Source: Streptomyces sp. 378
GTDB lineage: Bacteria; Actinomycetota; Actinomycetes; Streptomycetales; Streptomycetaceae
Assembly: GCF_030124145.1 (NCBI RefSeq)
Contig: NZ_JASKMS010000008.1
Coordinates: 124,001-188,000, forward strand
DNA: 64,000 bases
Reading direction: 5' to 3'
How positions within the stretch are numbered: the stretch's first letter is position 1; every line of letters begins with the position of its first letter. The notes beneath the pieces are model-generated. The model was given only the letters and a program-made list of their open reading frames with translations. It ran no database searches and was not told the DNA's origin. The position numbers and the translations under genes were made by a program. Positions 45,381 to 54,558 of this stretch are shown piece by piece.

Positions 45381-45421
45381 GCTATCACCCATCCGTGACT
45401 GTCGTCATGAGTGCGCGATAG
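45381..45421 (-). promoter_or_regulatory. Aryl-CoA regulon operator, copy B
   Basis: The site has complete two-fold symmetry: CTATC, 9 nt, TGAC, TGTC, GTCA, 9 nt, GATAG. The left and central parts match copy A at 33474 (GCTATC and TGACTGTCGTCA identical, same 9-nt spacing). It lies ~55 bp upstream of the hydratase ATG. The full 40-bp symmetry suggests a regulator binding as two dimers. Confidence 0.72.
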
Positions 45422-45630
45422 ACCGTCCGGGTAGGAGTTCGGTGGGGGATCGGATGCGACCCGGTCCGGTCACATCCGTCACAGATCGTCCACACCGGCG
45501 TAACGGCGGGATCAGGTGTGCGCGGCACCGCGTTCACCTGGGTAAGCCGTCGGCAAGGAGGCAACGGCGCCTCCGCCGGTGCCCCTCGGACTCCTCCGAA
45601 GACCGGCGCCGTACCATACCTAAGGTTGAA

Positions 45631-45646
45631 AGCAGGACGTCCTGCT
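45631..45646 (+). promoter_or_regulatory. Perfect 16-bp palindrome over the ribosome-site region
   Basis: AGCAGGAC-GTCCTGCT is a perfect palindrome ending 2 nt before the ATG at 45649 and including AGGA, the only ribosome-site-like sequence. A hairpin or a bound protein here could block translation initiation or transcription. Confidence 0.5.
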
Positions 45647-45648
45647 CC

Positions 45649-46104
45649 ATGAACGGACCCGACGTGCACGAACTCCCCTCAGCCCCCGCCTCCTGGCGCA
45701 TCGCGCTGCCGCACACCGCGGCGGCGGTGCCCGTGGCGCGCGCCCTGGTCCGTACGGCGCTGGCCGAGCTGGAGCACGCGGCGGACTGCGACACCGCTGA
45801 GCTGCTCACGGCGGAGCTGGTGGCCAATGCCGTGGAGCACACCACCGGCGAGACACCGATAGAGCTGGTCGTGGAGCTGATGCCGTCGGGTTGCCAGGTC
45901 GAGGTGCACGACACCGACCCGGCCCCGCCCGGCGACCTCACCCGTCCGGCCGGCGGCCCGCCCGACCCCTGGCAGGAGCACGGGCGCGGACTGCTGCTGA
46001 TCCGCGCCCTGAGCTCCTCCTGCGGGCACCGGCCGACCGAGTCCGGCAAGGCGGTCTGGTTCAGGCTGTCCGCACTGCCGGCTCAGCGGCGTCCGCCGGC
46101 GTGA
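45649..46104 (+). CDS. Anti-sigma regulatory factor, RsbW-like ATPase
   Basis: This 151-aa single-domain GHKL protein has WRIALPHTAAAVPVARALVR, the N-box ELLTAELVANAVEHTTGE, the acidic turn VEVHDTDPAPP and the G-box EHGRGLLLIRALSSSCGH. Streptomyces has many of these; they bind sigma factors or antagonists and phosphorylate the latter. No sigma or antagonist gene is adjacent. Its 3' end overlaps the convergent permease gene by 44 nt. Confidence 0.88.
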   Translation: MNGPDVHELPSAPASWRIALPHTAAAVPVARALVRTALAELEHAADCDTAELLTAELVANAVEHTTGETPIELVVELMPSGCQVEVHDTDPAPPGDLTRPAGGPPDPWQEHGRGLLLIRALSSSCGHRPTESGKAVWFRLSALPAQRRPPA

Positions 46105-47497
46105 CCCAGGCGAGCCGGGAGTTGCGCCGGCCGTAGAGCAGGTACAGGGCGACCCCGGCCACGAGGAACGCCGCGAACTGGAGCCAGGTCGTCGCGCCCG
46201 TCTCGTACATCAGGTACAGGCAGCAGCCGACGCCGAGCAGCGGGGTCACGGGGTACAGCGGCACCCGGAAGCTGCGGGCGAGGCCGGGTTCGCGACGGCG
46301 CAGCGCGATGACCGCGATGTTGACGACGGCCATGGTCGCGAGGGTGCCGATGGTGCACAGGTTGACCACCGCGTCCAGCGGTGCGAAAGCCGCGGGGAGC
46401 GCGAAGACGACGGCCACGATCAGCGTGCCGGCGACCGGCGTGGAGGTCCTCGGCGACACCTTCTCGAAGACGCTCGGGATGAGCCCGTCGCGGGACATGG
46501 ACATCAGGATCCGGGTCTGGCCGTACATCACGGCGAGCACGACCGAGGCGATGGCCACGACCGCGCCGAAGGCGATCACCGCGCCTCCGGCGGTGGAGCC
46601 GGTGACCTGGTTGACGACGTAGGAGAGTGCCGCGGGACGGCCGCCGACCGCGTCACCGCCGATGGCGCCGATCGCGGCGAGCGCGACCGCGCAGTAGAGC
46701 AGTGTCACCAGGCCGATGCAGACGAGGATCGCCACGGGGATGTCCCGGCGCGGGTTCTTCGCCTCCTCCCCTGCGGTGGTGATCGCGTCGAAGCCGATGT
46801 ACGAGAAGAAGGCGGCGGTGGTGCCCGCGCCGATGCCGGCCAGGCCCGTCGGCGAGAACGGGGTGAGGTTGCCGTCCTCGAAGGCGGTGAAGCCGATCGC
46901 GATGAAGGCGACCAGGACGGCGAGCTTCAGCACGGCCATCGCGGCGGTGGCCCGGGCGCTCTCGCGCACTCCGCGGACCAGCAGCACGGCGGCCATCGCG
47001 ATGACGATCACGGCCGGGAGGTTCACCGCGCCGCCGTCGCCGGGTCCGGCCGACAGGGCCGCGGGCAGGTGCACTCCGGTGACGCTCTCGAGGAGCTCGT
47101 TGACGTACTGGCTCCAGCCGACCGCCACCGCGGACACCGACACGCCGTACTCCAGCAGCAGGCACCAGCCGACGAGGAAGGCCGTGCCCTCGCCGAGACC
47201 GGCGTAGGCGAAGGAGTACGAGGAGCCGGAGACGGGGATCGCGCCGCCCAGCTCGGCGAAGGCGAACGCGGTGAAGACGCAGGTGATCGCGGCGAGCAGG
47301 AAGGAGACGACGACGGCCGGGCCGGCCTGGGCGACCGAGTCGGACAGGCCGACGAAGATGCCGGTGCCGACGATCGCGCCGACGCCGAAGCAGATGAGCT
47401 GGAAGAGGCCCATCGTGCGCTTGAGGCCGTGGCCTTCACGGTCGGCGCCGGATTCCGCCACGAGAAGGGCGGGGGGCTTGATCCGGGGAGCGGGCAT
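46061..47497 (-). CDS. APC-superfamily cationic amino-acid permease
   Basis: This 478-aa protein has about twelve membrane segments. The APC pattern is clear: LFQLICFGVGAIVGTGIFVGLSD in TM1, AITCVFTAFAFAELGGAIPVSGSSYSFAYAGLGE in TM2-3, and AAFFSYIGFDAITTAGEEAKNPRRDIPVAI in TM6. It resembles the CAT-type group that carries arginine, lysine or ornithine. It is transcribed with, and downstream of, ornithine carbamoyltransferase and arginine deiminase, suggesting arginine uptake or arginine/ornithine exchange. Confidence 0.88.
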   Translation of the reverse strand: MPAPRIKPPALLVAESGADREGHGLKRTMGLFQLICFGVGAIVGTGIFVGLSDSVAQAGPAVVVSFLLAAITCVFTAFAFAELGGAIPVSGSSYSFAYAGLGEGTAFLVGWCLLLEYGVSVSAVAVGWSQYVNELLESVTGVHLPAALSAGPGDGGAVNLPAVIVIAMAAVLLVRGVRESARATAAMAVLKLAVLVAFIAIGFTAFEDGNLTPFSPTGLAGIGAGTTAAFFSYIGFDAITTAGEEAKNPRRDIPVAILVCIGLVTLLYCAVALAAIGAIGGDAVGGRPAALSYVVNQVTGSTAGGAVIAFGAVVAIASVVLAVMYGQTRILMSMSRDGLIPSVFEKVSPRTSTPVAGTLIVAVVFALPAAFAPLDAVVNLCTIGTLATMAVVNIAVIALRRREPGLARSFRVPLYPVTPLLGVGCCLYLMYETGATTWLQFAAFLVAGVALYLLYGRRNSRLAWVTPADAAEPAVRTA

Positions 47498-47600
47498 GCG
47501 GGTGGTGCTCGTTTCTGGTGGTGCGGCAGTGCGACGGGTTCGTCGCGCGGCGGCCGCGGAGAAGGGGTGGTTCCGGGCCGCCGGTCAGCATAAGGCCTGT

Positions 47601-48608
47601 TCAGGCGAGGGTTGCCACCAAGACCGCCTTGATGGTGTGCATCCGGTTCTCCGCCTCGTCGAAGACGACCGAGTGGGCCGACTCGAAGACCTCGTCGGAG
47701 ACCTCCAGGTACTCCAGGCCGTGCGCCGCGTGGACCTCCTGGCCGACCTTGGTGCCGAGATCGTGGAAGGCGGGGAGGCAGTGCAGGAACCGCACGTCCG
47801 GGTTGCCGGTGGCGCGCAGCACGTCCATGGTCACGGCGTAGGGGGCGAGGGCGGTGACGCGCTCGGCCCAGACCTCCTTCGGCTCGCCCATGGAGACCCA
47901 GACGTCCGTGGCGACGAAGTCGGCGCCCCGGACGCCCTCGTCCACGGTCTCGGTGAGCGTGATGCGGGCACCGCTGGCCCCGGCGAGCGCTCGGGCCCGG
48001 TCGACGACCTCCTGGGCCGGCCAGTACTCCTTCGGCGCGACGAGCCGTACGTCCATGCCGAGCAGGGCGCCGGTGACCAGGTAGGAGTTGCCCATGTTGA
48101 AGCGGGCGTCGCCCAGGTAGGCGAAGGCGACCCCGGTCAGCGGCTTGGCGCAGTGCTCGGTCATGGTCAGCACGTCGGCGAGCATCTGGGTGGGGTGCCA
48201 GTCGTCGGTGAGCCCGTTGTAGACGGGGACACCGGCGTGCGCGGCCAGCTCCTCCACCTTGCGCTGACTGTCGCCCCGGTACTCGATCGCGTCGTACATC
48301 CGGCCCAGCACCCGCGCGGTGTCCTTGACCGACTCCTTGTGCCCGATCTGGGAGCCGGAGGGGTCGAGGTACGTGGTCGAGGCGCCCTGATCGGCGGCCG
48401 CGACCTCGAACGCGCAGCGGGTGCGGGTGGACGTCTTCTCGAAGATCAGCGCGATGTTACGGCCCCTGAGGTACTGGGTCTCGGTCCCGGCCTTCTTGGC
48501 GGCCTTCAGTTCGGCGGCCAGCTCGACCAGAGCACGGAACTCCTCCGCGGTGAAGTCCAGCTCTTTGAGGAGGTGGCGGCCGGCGAGGGCGGTCGGGACA
48601 GTCGCCAT
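47601..48608 (-). CDS. argF: Ornithine carbamoyltransferase
   Basis: ATG 48608 gives 335 aa. The carbamoyl-phosphate motif is [20 protein letters not shown], with [32 protein letters not shown], then [19 protein letters not shown], and the ornithine loop [10 protein letters not shown]. Next to arginine deiminase it could work in the catabolic direction (the arcB role), converting citrulline to ornithine and carbamoyl phosphate; the biosynthetic direction is equally possible from sequence. Carbamate kinase is not in the window. Two CTATACG repeats lie upstream. Confidence 0.93.
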   Translation of the reverse strand: MATVPTALAGRHLLKELDFTAEEFRALVELAAELKAAKKAGTETQYLRGRNIALIFEKTSTRTRCAFEVAAADQGASTTYLDPSGSQIGHKESVKDTARVLGRMYDAIEYRGDSQRKVEELAAHAGVPVYNGLTDDWHPTQMLADVLTMTEHCAKPLTGVAFAYLGDARFNMGNSYLVTGALLGMDVRLVAPKEYWPAQEVVDRARALAGASGARITLTETVDEGVRGADFVATDVWVSMGEPKEVWAERVTALAPYAVTMDVLRATGNPDVRFLHCLPAFHDLGTKVGQEVHAAHGLEYLEVSDEVFESAHSVVFDEAENRMHTIKAVLVATLA

Positions 48609-48643
48609 GGGGGCGCTCCAGGGATACGGGGACACAGACGTCT

Positions 48644-48676
48644 GGAATACTATACGAAGCTCAGCATGTCTATACG
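48644..48676 (-). promoter_or_regulatory. CTATACG direct repeats upstream of argF, possible ARG boxes
   Basis: CTATACG occurs at 48650-48656 and again at 48670-48676, exactly 20 bp (two helical turns) apart. Read on the minus strand, the argF-proximal part is GTATAGTATTC, which resembles a degenerate ARG box (TGCATA...TATTCA). An ArgR dimer pair could bind here. Confidence 0.4.
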
Positions 48677-48695
48677 GAGACCTCCCGTGGGCCGC

Positions 48696-49919
48696 CTACA
48701 CGGGCTCCCGTTCGACCGGGCAGCTCATGCACCGCGGCCCGCCCCTGCCCCGGCCCAGCTCGCTGCCCGGGATCTCTATCACCTCGATGCCCTGTTTGCG
48801 CAGGTGGGTGTTGGTGGTGGCGTTCCGCTCGTAGGCGACCACGACGCCGGGTTCGACGGCCAGGACGTTGCAGCCGTCGTCCCACTGCTCGCGTTCGGCC
48901 GCGTGCACGTCCTGGGTGGCGGTCAGCACACGGATCTCGTTCAGGCCGAGAGCGGCGGCGATCGCCCGGTGCATGTGCTCCGGCGGATGGTCGGTGACCT
49001 TCAGTTCCTTCTCGCCGACGCCCGGTTCGATGGTGTACGAGCGGAGCATGCCGAGGCCCGCGTACTGGGTGAAGGTGTCGCCGTCGACCATCGTCATCAC
49101 GGTGTCGAGGTGCATGAAGGCACGCCGTTTGGGCATGTCGAGGGCCACGATCGTCTCGGCGGACCCGGCGGCGAACAGCTTGTGCGCGAGCATCTCCACG
49201 GCCTGCGGGGTGGTCCGCTCGCTCATGCCGATGAGCACCGCCCCGTTGCCGATGACCAGCACGTCACCGCCCTCGATGGTGGACGGATAGTCGGCCTGCC
49301 CCTCCGACCACACCCGGAACGACTCGTCCCGGAAGAGCGGGTGGTGCCGGTAGATCGCCTCGAAGTGCACGGTCTCGCGCTGCCGGGCGGGCCAGCGCAT
49401 GGCGTTGATGGACACGCCGTCGTAGATCCAGGCGGAGGTGTCGCGGGTGAACAGGTGGTTGGGCAGCGGGCCCAGCAGGAAGTCGTCCAGTTCCATGACG
49501 TGGAAGCGCACGGAGGTCGGCTCCGGGTGCGCGTCGAGGAACTCGCGTTTGGTCATGCCGCCGATCAGGACCTCGGCCAGGTCCCGCCCGGGCATGTTCT
49601 CGAAGGCGGCTCGCAGCGGGTCGGTGGCCAGCGGGCCGTACTCCTTCTCGTCGAAGACCCGGTCCAGGACGAGGGATCTGGCCGCCGGAACCTCGAGTGT
49701 CTCGGCCAGCAGGTCACCGAAGAGGTGGACGGCGACGCCCCGGTCGCGCAGCACGTCGGCGAACCCGTCGTGCTCGGCGCGGGCCCTGCGCACCCACAGC
49801 ACGTCGTCGAAGAGCAGCGAGGTCTTGTTGCTGGGGGTGAGCCTTTTGAGCTCGAGATCGGGCCGGTGCAGGATGACGCGGCGCAGCCGCCCGGCCTCGG
49901 AGTGGACGTGGTATGCCAT
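48696..49919 (-). CDS. arcA: Arginine deiminase
   Basis: This 407-aa enzyme hydrolyses arginine to citrulline and ammonia. It has [44 protein letters not shown], the catalytic acidic motif [30 protein letters not shown], the His motif [14 protein letters not shown], and the nucleophilic Cys in [14 protein letters not shown]. Length and order match the family. It is the first gene of the arcA-argF-permease group. Confidence 0.95.
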   Translation of the reverse strand: MAYHVHSEAGRLRRVILHRPDLELKRLTPSNKTSLLFDDVLWVRRARAEHDGFADVLRDRGVAVHLFGDLLAETLEVPAARSLVLDRVFDEKEYGPLATDPLRAAFENMPGRDLAEVLIGGMTKREFLDAHPEPTSVRFHVMELDDFLLGPLPNHLFTRDTSAWIYDGVSINAMRWPARQRETVHFEAIYRHHPLFRDESFRVWSEGQADYPSTIEGGDVLVIGNGAVLIGMSERTTPQAVEMLAHKLFAAGSAETIVALDMPKRRAFMHLDTVMTMVDGDTFTQYAGLGMLRSYTIEPGVGEKELKVTDHPPEHMHRAIAAALGLNEIRVLTATQDVHAAEREQWDDGCNVLAVEPGVVVAYERNATTNTHLRKQGIEVIEIPGSELGRGRGGPRCMSCPVEREPV

Positions 49920-50038
49920 GCCTCCATCCTGACCACCGGAGGGTGTATTGACGCGCTCCTCGGCCGTTTCCGTGACCACCGGTTCCCCTCGCGCCGGTGG
50001 CGGAGGCGACAGGGCCGGGCTCACACGCGCGGCGACGG

Positions 50039-51721
50039 CTACAGCAGTTCCTCCGGCCGCGCCAGCGTCCGGCGGGCGGCCCGCCCCGGTTCGAGGATCG
50101 TCCGGGCGACGATCCAGCCCGCGAGCGCGTGCGGTTCGGCCGGGGCGTCGGCCAGGACGCCGGCGTACCGGGCGAGCGCGGCCTCCGCGTCCCCGGCGGC
50201 GAGGTGCTCGTCGGCGGTGCGCGGGACGGCGGGGCGGGTGGCGAAGGCGTGGGTGCGCACATCCGGCCAGGAGGTCCGGTCGCGGCGGAAGCGGAGCTCC
50301 GCCGGCCCGGCGGCCCGGGCGGGCACGACGTTGCGCAGACGCCATTCGGTGCGGTGCAGGGCGGCGGCGGTGCGGGCGCGGCCGAGGGCGGCGGACGGGA
50401 CCGGTTCGCGCAGCCAGCCGTCGAGGGTGCGGGCGAGCCCCGTCACGAGGACCCGGCCCTGCGCGGTGAGACGGCTCTCCACCAGCAGCGTGCGCACGAC
50501 CAGCCGGCTCTGCAGGCGGCGCAGCGCGAAGTGGTAGCCGGCCAGGTCGGCCGCCCGGGCGTCCCGCGCCGCGGCCAGGCGGTCCCGCCAGAACCCGGCG
50601 ACGCCGGTGAACGCGTACGCCCCGTGCAGCAGCCCGGTGAGATGGCGCGGGTCCGGACGCCATGGGGCGTAGTAGCGCTCCCTGCGGTCGTCGTCGAGCA
50701 GCGGGAAGAGGTGCAGCAGGGCGGCCAGCTTGCTGTGCTGGAACTCGTGCACCAGCGTCTCGGCGAGCGCCGTGCCGCACGACGGGCGGGCGATCACCAT
50801 GGCCCCGAAGGAGTCACCGCTGGAGGCGGACACCGACACGGTGGGCGGCGCGGGGGGCAGCGTGGTGGTACGCCCCCAGGGCACCACGGCCCGGATCTCG
50901 CGGACGTCGAACCGGCCGGGCCCGTCGCCGCCCGGCACGGCGAGCAGCGCCGCGGCCTCCTCGAACAGCCGCTGCCAGGTCCGGGCTTCGTCGAGGTCGA
51001 GCCGTGCGGGCGGGAGGGGATCGTCCAAGTCGCGGTAGGGGTCCAGGTCTTCGAGGGGGATGCCGACCGGGCCGTCGGGGGTGCGATGGGTGAGGGTGCG
51101 CAGCGGCAGCCAGGCGGGGGTTTCCGCCGACGGTGCCGACAGCGGCCGTGTCGCCGGGCGGACCGTGGCGGCCACGGGGACGCCCGCGCGGCCGGGCCCG
51201 GACAGCAGCAGCTCGCCCTCCCCGGTGCGGGCCCGGCCGACCGTCAGCCCCTGCTTCGCCGCCGCGAGTCGGGCCAGGCCCAGGCCCGGCAGCGGCAGCG
51301 TTCCGTCGGTGAGGGGCACCCGGAGGTCCGCCCGCGTACCGGCGCGCAGGGACGCGGCGACGGCCAGGGCGCACAGATGCCCGGCCTCGGCCCACAGCGG
51401 CGGGCCCGACGCGGTGCCGTGCAGCCGGCGCAGGAGGTGGGCGATCCAGCCGCCCGTGGCCGGGGCGAGCAGCAGCCGGTCGACCGGGCCGGGCGCCGCC
51501 GCGGCGGCCTCTTTCAGAACGCCCCAGGCCTCGGCGGCGGAGCTCAACGGCGTGCTCAGCGCGTCGAGCCGGTCCAGCAGGGTCCGCAGGAGCAGCAGTC
51601 GCCGCGCCCGCTCGGCGCGTTCGAGGAAGGCGACGGCCTCCGCGGAGCCGCCCCCCGCCGCCAGTTCCGCCAGGATGCGCTCGGGCATGCGGAACGGAGC
51701 GTGGCGCGGCTCGCTGGGCAT
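50039..51721 (-). CDS. HExxH-motif peptide-modifying enzyme (aKG-HExxH peptide beta-hydroxylase-like)
   Basis: This 560-aa protein has GGAGG in its ribosome site. It carries the HExxH family signature [24 protein letters not shown] (H325, E326, H329), followed by the region with [30 protein letters not shown]. This is the 'HEXXH motif' family found beside FxSxx-COOH peptides, for which 2-oxoglutarate-dependent peptide beta-hydroxylation has been described. The C-terminal part has a TPR-like stretch ([20 protein letters not shown]). It is the last gene of a minus-strand run after a small putative precursor, so the precursor is its likely substrate. No radical SAM partner is present in the window. 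Confidence 0.8.
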   Translation of the reverse strand: MPSEPRHAPFRMPERILAELAAGGGSAEAVAFLERAERARRLLLLRTLLDRLDALSTPLSSAAEAWGVLKEAAAAAPGPVDRLLLAPATGGWIAHLLRRLHGTASGPPLWAEAGHLCALAVAASLRAGTRADLRVPLTDGTLPLPGLGLARLAAAKQGLTVGRARTGEGELLLSGPGRAGVPVAATVRPATRPLSAPSAETPAWLPLRTLTHRTPDGPVGIPLEDLDPYRDLDDPLPPARLDLDEARTWQRLFEEAAALLAVPGGDGPGRFDVREIRAVVPWGRTTTLPPAPPTVSVSASSGDSFGAMVIARPSCGTALAETLVHEFQHSKLAALLHLFPLLDDDRRERYYAPWRPDPRHLTGLLHGAYAFTGVAGFWRDRLAAARDARAADLAGYHFALRRLQSRLVVRTLLVESRLTAQGRVLVTGLARTLDGWLREPVPSAALGRARTAAALHRTEWRLRNVVPARAAGPAELRFRRDRTSWPDVRTHAFATRPAVPRTADEHLAAGDAEAALARYAGVLADAPAEPHALAGWIVARTILEPGRAARRTLARPEELL

Positions 51722-51805
51722 GCGGGACCTCCGGTCGCGGGTGCGGGCGTGGGCCCCGGCACAGTGTCGAGGCCACGGGCGGGCCGCCTGCCGGGGGCTG
51801 GAGAC

Positions 51806-52033
51806 CTATTCGGCCCGGGCGCTCCCCTCGCTGCCCCCTCTGATGCCGGCGCGTGCCCGCAGGACCTCACCGAGGAGACGGGCGGAGGGAGCAAGTGGGG
51901 CGAGACCGTCCACCTCGGTCAGGGGCAGCTCCGTCAGGTCGGCGAGATCCGACTCCCACACGGCGGTACCAGCAGCCGCGGCCGGCTCGCGGACGGCGAC
52001 TTCGGCGTGGCACAGAGCGGGCTGCTGGTCCAA
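51806..52033 (-). CDS. Putative RiPP precursor peptide, FxSxx-COOH-like, TTG start
   Basis: TTG 52033 is preceded by GAAGGGGGAG at good spacing and starts a 75-residue peptide. The core region VWESDLADLTELPLTEVDGL matches the conserved leader-like motif of FxSxx-COOH precursors (S-x-L-x-D-(L/V)-T-x-L-x-L), then a helix (SARLLGEVLRARAG) and a short Gly/Ser/Arg-rich tail ending SARAE. The usual C-terminal FxSxx is absent. It lies 84 nt before the HExxH enzyme and 104 nt after the caspase gene, on the same strand. Call rests on motif similarity and context. Confidence 0.6.
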   Translation of the reverse strand: MDQQPALCHAEVAVREPAAAAGTAVWESDLADLTELPLTEVDGLAPLAPSARLLGEVLRARAGIRGGSEGSARAE

Positions 52034-52137
52034 GATGCTCCCCCTTCTCGCACGGTGGCACGCGATGCCCCGTGCCCGTTCATTTCCATCATGGCCATTC
52101 CTGCCCGGGTCGAAAACCGTACGATCACGCCACCCGA

Positions 52138-53244
52138 TCATTTCCGATCGCTCGGGCGTCGCGCCGACGCCGCGAACTCGGTCAGTGCCGCGCCCAGTTC
52201 GCCCTTCAGTTCCGGTGTGTCGTCGAGGGAGACCACGGCGTCGAACAGCTCCCACAGCACCTCCGGCCGACGCCGGGCCACACCGGTGAGGATGCTGACG
52301 ACATCGGTGCGCGCCTTGCTGTGGCGGGCCAGCGTCGCTGTGACACGGGGGTCCAACGAGGCGATGAGTGCCTGCCGTTCGGTGGGGTCCTGCATCAAGG
52401 GGTAGGCGAGGAGAGCGTTCACGGCCCGCTGCAGCGGTGGGACCGGCCGGTCCTCGGGGCCCCGCTCCGCCGGCGCCACGATCTCGGTGCGTTCCGGGCC
52501 GCGCAGCCGAATCTCCGGATACTGCAGAGTACGTCCCGCTTCCCTGAGGGCCGCGATACGTGCCCGCACGGCCGGAAACAGTCCCTCCGGATCGGGTGGT
52601 GCGGGAAGGACGGCGGCCCGGTCGGCCAGTAGCCCGAGCAGGATCTCGGAGAACAGACCCGTCCCGCGCTCCGGGTCGTTGGCGGCGGTCCGCCCGCGCC
52701 CGGCGGCCTGCAGCAGCGTCTGCCGGTGGGCGTGGTTGCGCCACCCCACCGGCAGGGCGTCCGGCGGCAGTGGTTCCCGGAAGGCGAGGTCTTCCTCGAA
52801 GGTCTCGCAGGCGTCCACGATCCACAGCTGCTCGCCGAAGGCCGGTACGGCGTCCCCGGCGAACCGGTCGAGCGCGCTGTCCAGGTCGATGCCCAGCTTG
52901 TCGGCGGTGCTGGCGTCGGAGCAGAACAACCGCAGACGGCCGGCCCGGTCGAGCACTCCGTGCCCGCCCCACCAGACCCACAGGACGTCGCCCTGCTCCA
53001 CGGGCAGTTCCCGGACGAGGACACGGCGCAGGGTGGCGTGGTCGGCGGGCCGATGGGCGACGCCGGGGGCGTAGGACGCCAGGGGGGCGAGGTGGAGCCG
53101 CAGTCGCTCCTCCGGTACCCCGGCCTCGCGCAGCAGCCGGTGGAAGGCGACCGCGTCGCGGGCCGGGCCGGGCAGGTCCCAGCCGGGCCCGGCGTCGTAG
53201 CGCTCGATGCCGACGATCAGGGCGTGCACACGGGCGGGGTTCAC
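52138..53244 (-). CDS. Caspase-family protease with C-terminal effector-associated domain
   Basis: GTG 53244 overlaps the hydrolase stop (GTGA), giving 368 aa. Residues 1-~245 are a caspase-like domain: HALIVGIERYDAG opening strand, catalytic His95 in VWWGGHGVLD, and catalytic Cys146 in LWIVDACETFEED; ERGTGLFSEILLGLL follows. Residues ~285-360 are a helical bundle (LAYPLMQDPTERQALIASL, then KARTDVVSILTGVARRRPEVLWELFDAV) of the type called effector-associated domain (EAD). EADs couple effectors to VMAP and NLR-like proteins, and such proteins are encoded downstream at 55.9-63.1 kb. It is the likely death or processing effector, and could alternatively process the peptide encoded next to it. 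Confidence 0.88.
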   Translation of the reverse strand: MNPARVHALIVGIERYDAGPGWDLPGPARDAVAFHRLLREAGVPEERLRLHLAPLASYAPGVAHRPADHATLRRVLVRELPVEQGDVLWVWWGGHGVLDRAGRLRLFCSDASTADKLGIDLDSALDRFAGDAVPAFGEQLWIVDACETFEEDLAFREPLPPDALPVGWRNHAHRQTLLQAAGRGRTAANDPERGTGLFSEILLGLLADRAAVLPAPPDPEGLFPAVRARIAALREAGRTLQYPEIRLRGPERTEIVAPAERGPEDRPVPPLQRAVNALLAYPLMQDPTERQALIASLDPRVTATLARHSKARTDVVSILTGVARRRPEVLWELFDAVVSLDDTPELKGELGAALTEFAASARRPSDRK

Positions 53245-54407
53245 GGCAGCCGGTCCACGATGTGCCGGTACACCTCGGGGTTGGTCCAGTAGGCGCTGTG
53301 GGAGGCCGGGAAGGGCTGGCGGCTGTCCACCCGCACGTCCGTGACGCGGCCCGGGAAGAGGCCCGCGCCGAGGTAGGAGAGCAGGTCGCGCGGGTCGTAG
53401 AGGTTCAGCCAGTCGGGCAGGTGCGGCGGGAGCGGCGACGGGTGTTCGAGGGAGGGCAGCGATCCGGACTCGTAGAGGAAGGGCCCCTGGGAGCCCGCCG
53501 TCACCAGGAGCCGGACCTGGGGCAGCGGGGTGGAGATCAGGGTGTCCAGGGCGATGACGCCGCCCAGGCTGTGGCCGACGACGGTGACCGGCGGTTCCAG
53601 CCCCTTGACCACCTCGCGCAGGTCGGCGCGGACCGCCTCGCCCCGGCTGAGGTAGCGCAGGATGTCGGCCGCGGCCGGATGAGCGGCCTCGGTGAGGGCG
53701 CGTCGGCGGCGCAGGACGGCACGGGATGCCATCGGGCCCGCCACCCGCAGCACCAGGGAGCGCATCCCGCGTTCGGTGCCCCGGGGCGTTGCACCGAGTG
53801 CCACGGCCAGTCGTTCGGCGACGGTGTCGCGGCTGTCGCCGACCGGTACGAGGGGGGCGTCCGAGTCCAGGGCGTCGGCGATCATCCGGGCGGTCAGGCT
53901 GCGGGCGACGAGGTGCGCGAGGTCGTCGGGGGTGAGGGCAGCCGCGGCCGGTGCGAGCAGGGAGTGGGCGGCGAGGTCGGAGGCGGCGCGGGTGAGGCCG
54001 GGCCCCCACTCCACCGCGGGGTGGTCCCCCCGAGTCGCGAGGTCCGCAAGCCGTGCGCGTATCGCCTGGTCAGGGGGCAGGGATCCGGGTGCTCGCTCGG
54101 CGGCCCGCGGAGCGCCGGCCGCCGCGAGGGCGAGTTCCGCGTACGGGTCGGTGTAGAGGGCGGCCCAGACGGCGGCCGTCTCCTCCTCGGGATCCGGTCC
54201 GGCCGGGCCCCGGGACGTGCCGCCCGGCGCGGCGGGAAGACTGGCGCCACCGGCCGCGAGCGTGGCGCCGTGCGTGTCGCCCCAGTAGTACGGCACGATG
54301 CGGAGTTCCCCGCGCAGGGCGGTCAGTCCGGCCGCCACGCGCCCCGCAAGCTTCGAGAAGCCTGGTTCGCGCACCCCTGTTCCATGGATGAAGACGACCG
54401 TCGCCAT
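53241..54407 (-). CDS. Alpha/beta-hydrolase, lipase/esterase-like effector
   Basis: This 388-aa protein begins MATVVFIHGTGVREPGFSKL (oxyanion-hole HGTG). The nucleophile elbow is VVGHSLGGVIALDTL with Ser280, followed by an acid candidate in NLYDPRDLLSYLG and His in FPASHSAYWTNPEVYRHI. A ~180-residue insertion, rich in Ala and charged residues, precedes the elbow. It is the first gene of the run hydrolase-caspase-peptide-HExxH and is coupled to the caspase gene. Paired hydrolase and protease effectors are typical of conflict loci. Confidence 0.85.
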   Translation of the reverse strand: MATVVFIHGTGVREPGFSKLAGRVAAGLTALRGELRIVPYYWGDTHGATLAAGGASLPAAPGGTSRGPAGPDPEEETAAVWAALYTDPYAELALAAAGAPRAAERAPGSLPPDQAIRARLADLATRGDHPAVEWGPGLTRAASDLAAHSLLAPAAAALTPDDLAHLVARSLTARMIADALDSDAPLVPVGDSRDTVAERLAVALGATPRGTERGMRSLVLRVAGPMASRAVLRRRRALTEAAHPAAADILRYLSRGEAVRADLREVVKGLEPPVTVVGHSLGGVIALDTLISTPLPQVRLLVTAGSQGPFLYESGSLPSLEHPSPLPPHLPDWLNLYDPRDLLSYLGAGLFPGRVTDVRVDSRQPFPASHSAYWTNPEVYRHIVDRLP

Positions 54408-54558
54408 GTGCCCCCCGTGACTCCGGTGCAGTGTTGTGTACGACTGCCGATACGCCGTCAAGTTACCTCTATCATAGGAAGGTTGGGGTCGCGCAGCGGC
54501 GCGGCGACCCGTCCGCGGCCGTGGTGCGGGCCACGGCGACTGGACACGGGGGGACGCT

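Noticed and set aside
47271..50537. A 1088-codon plus-strand open frame across the arginine genes
   Set aside because: It is antisense to arcA, argF and the permease, all of which have intact catalytic motifs.
50039..54407. A classical FxSxx/radical-SAM RiPP cluster
   Set aside because: No radical SAM CxxxCxxC protein exists anywhere in the window and the peptide lacks a terminal FxSxx, so only a variant HExxH system is claimed.
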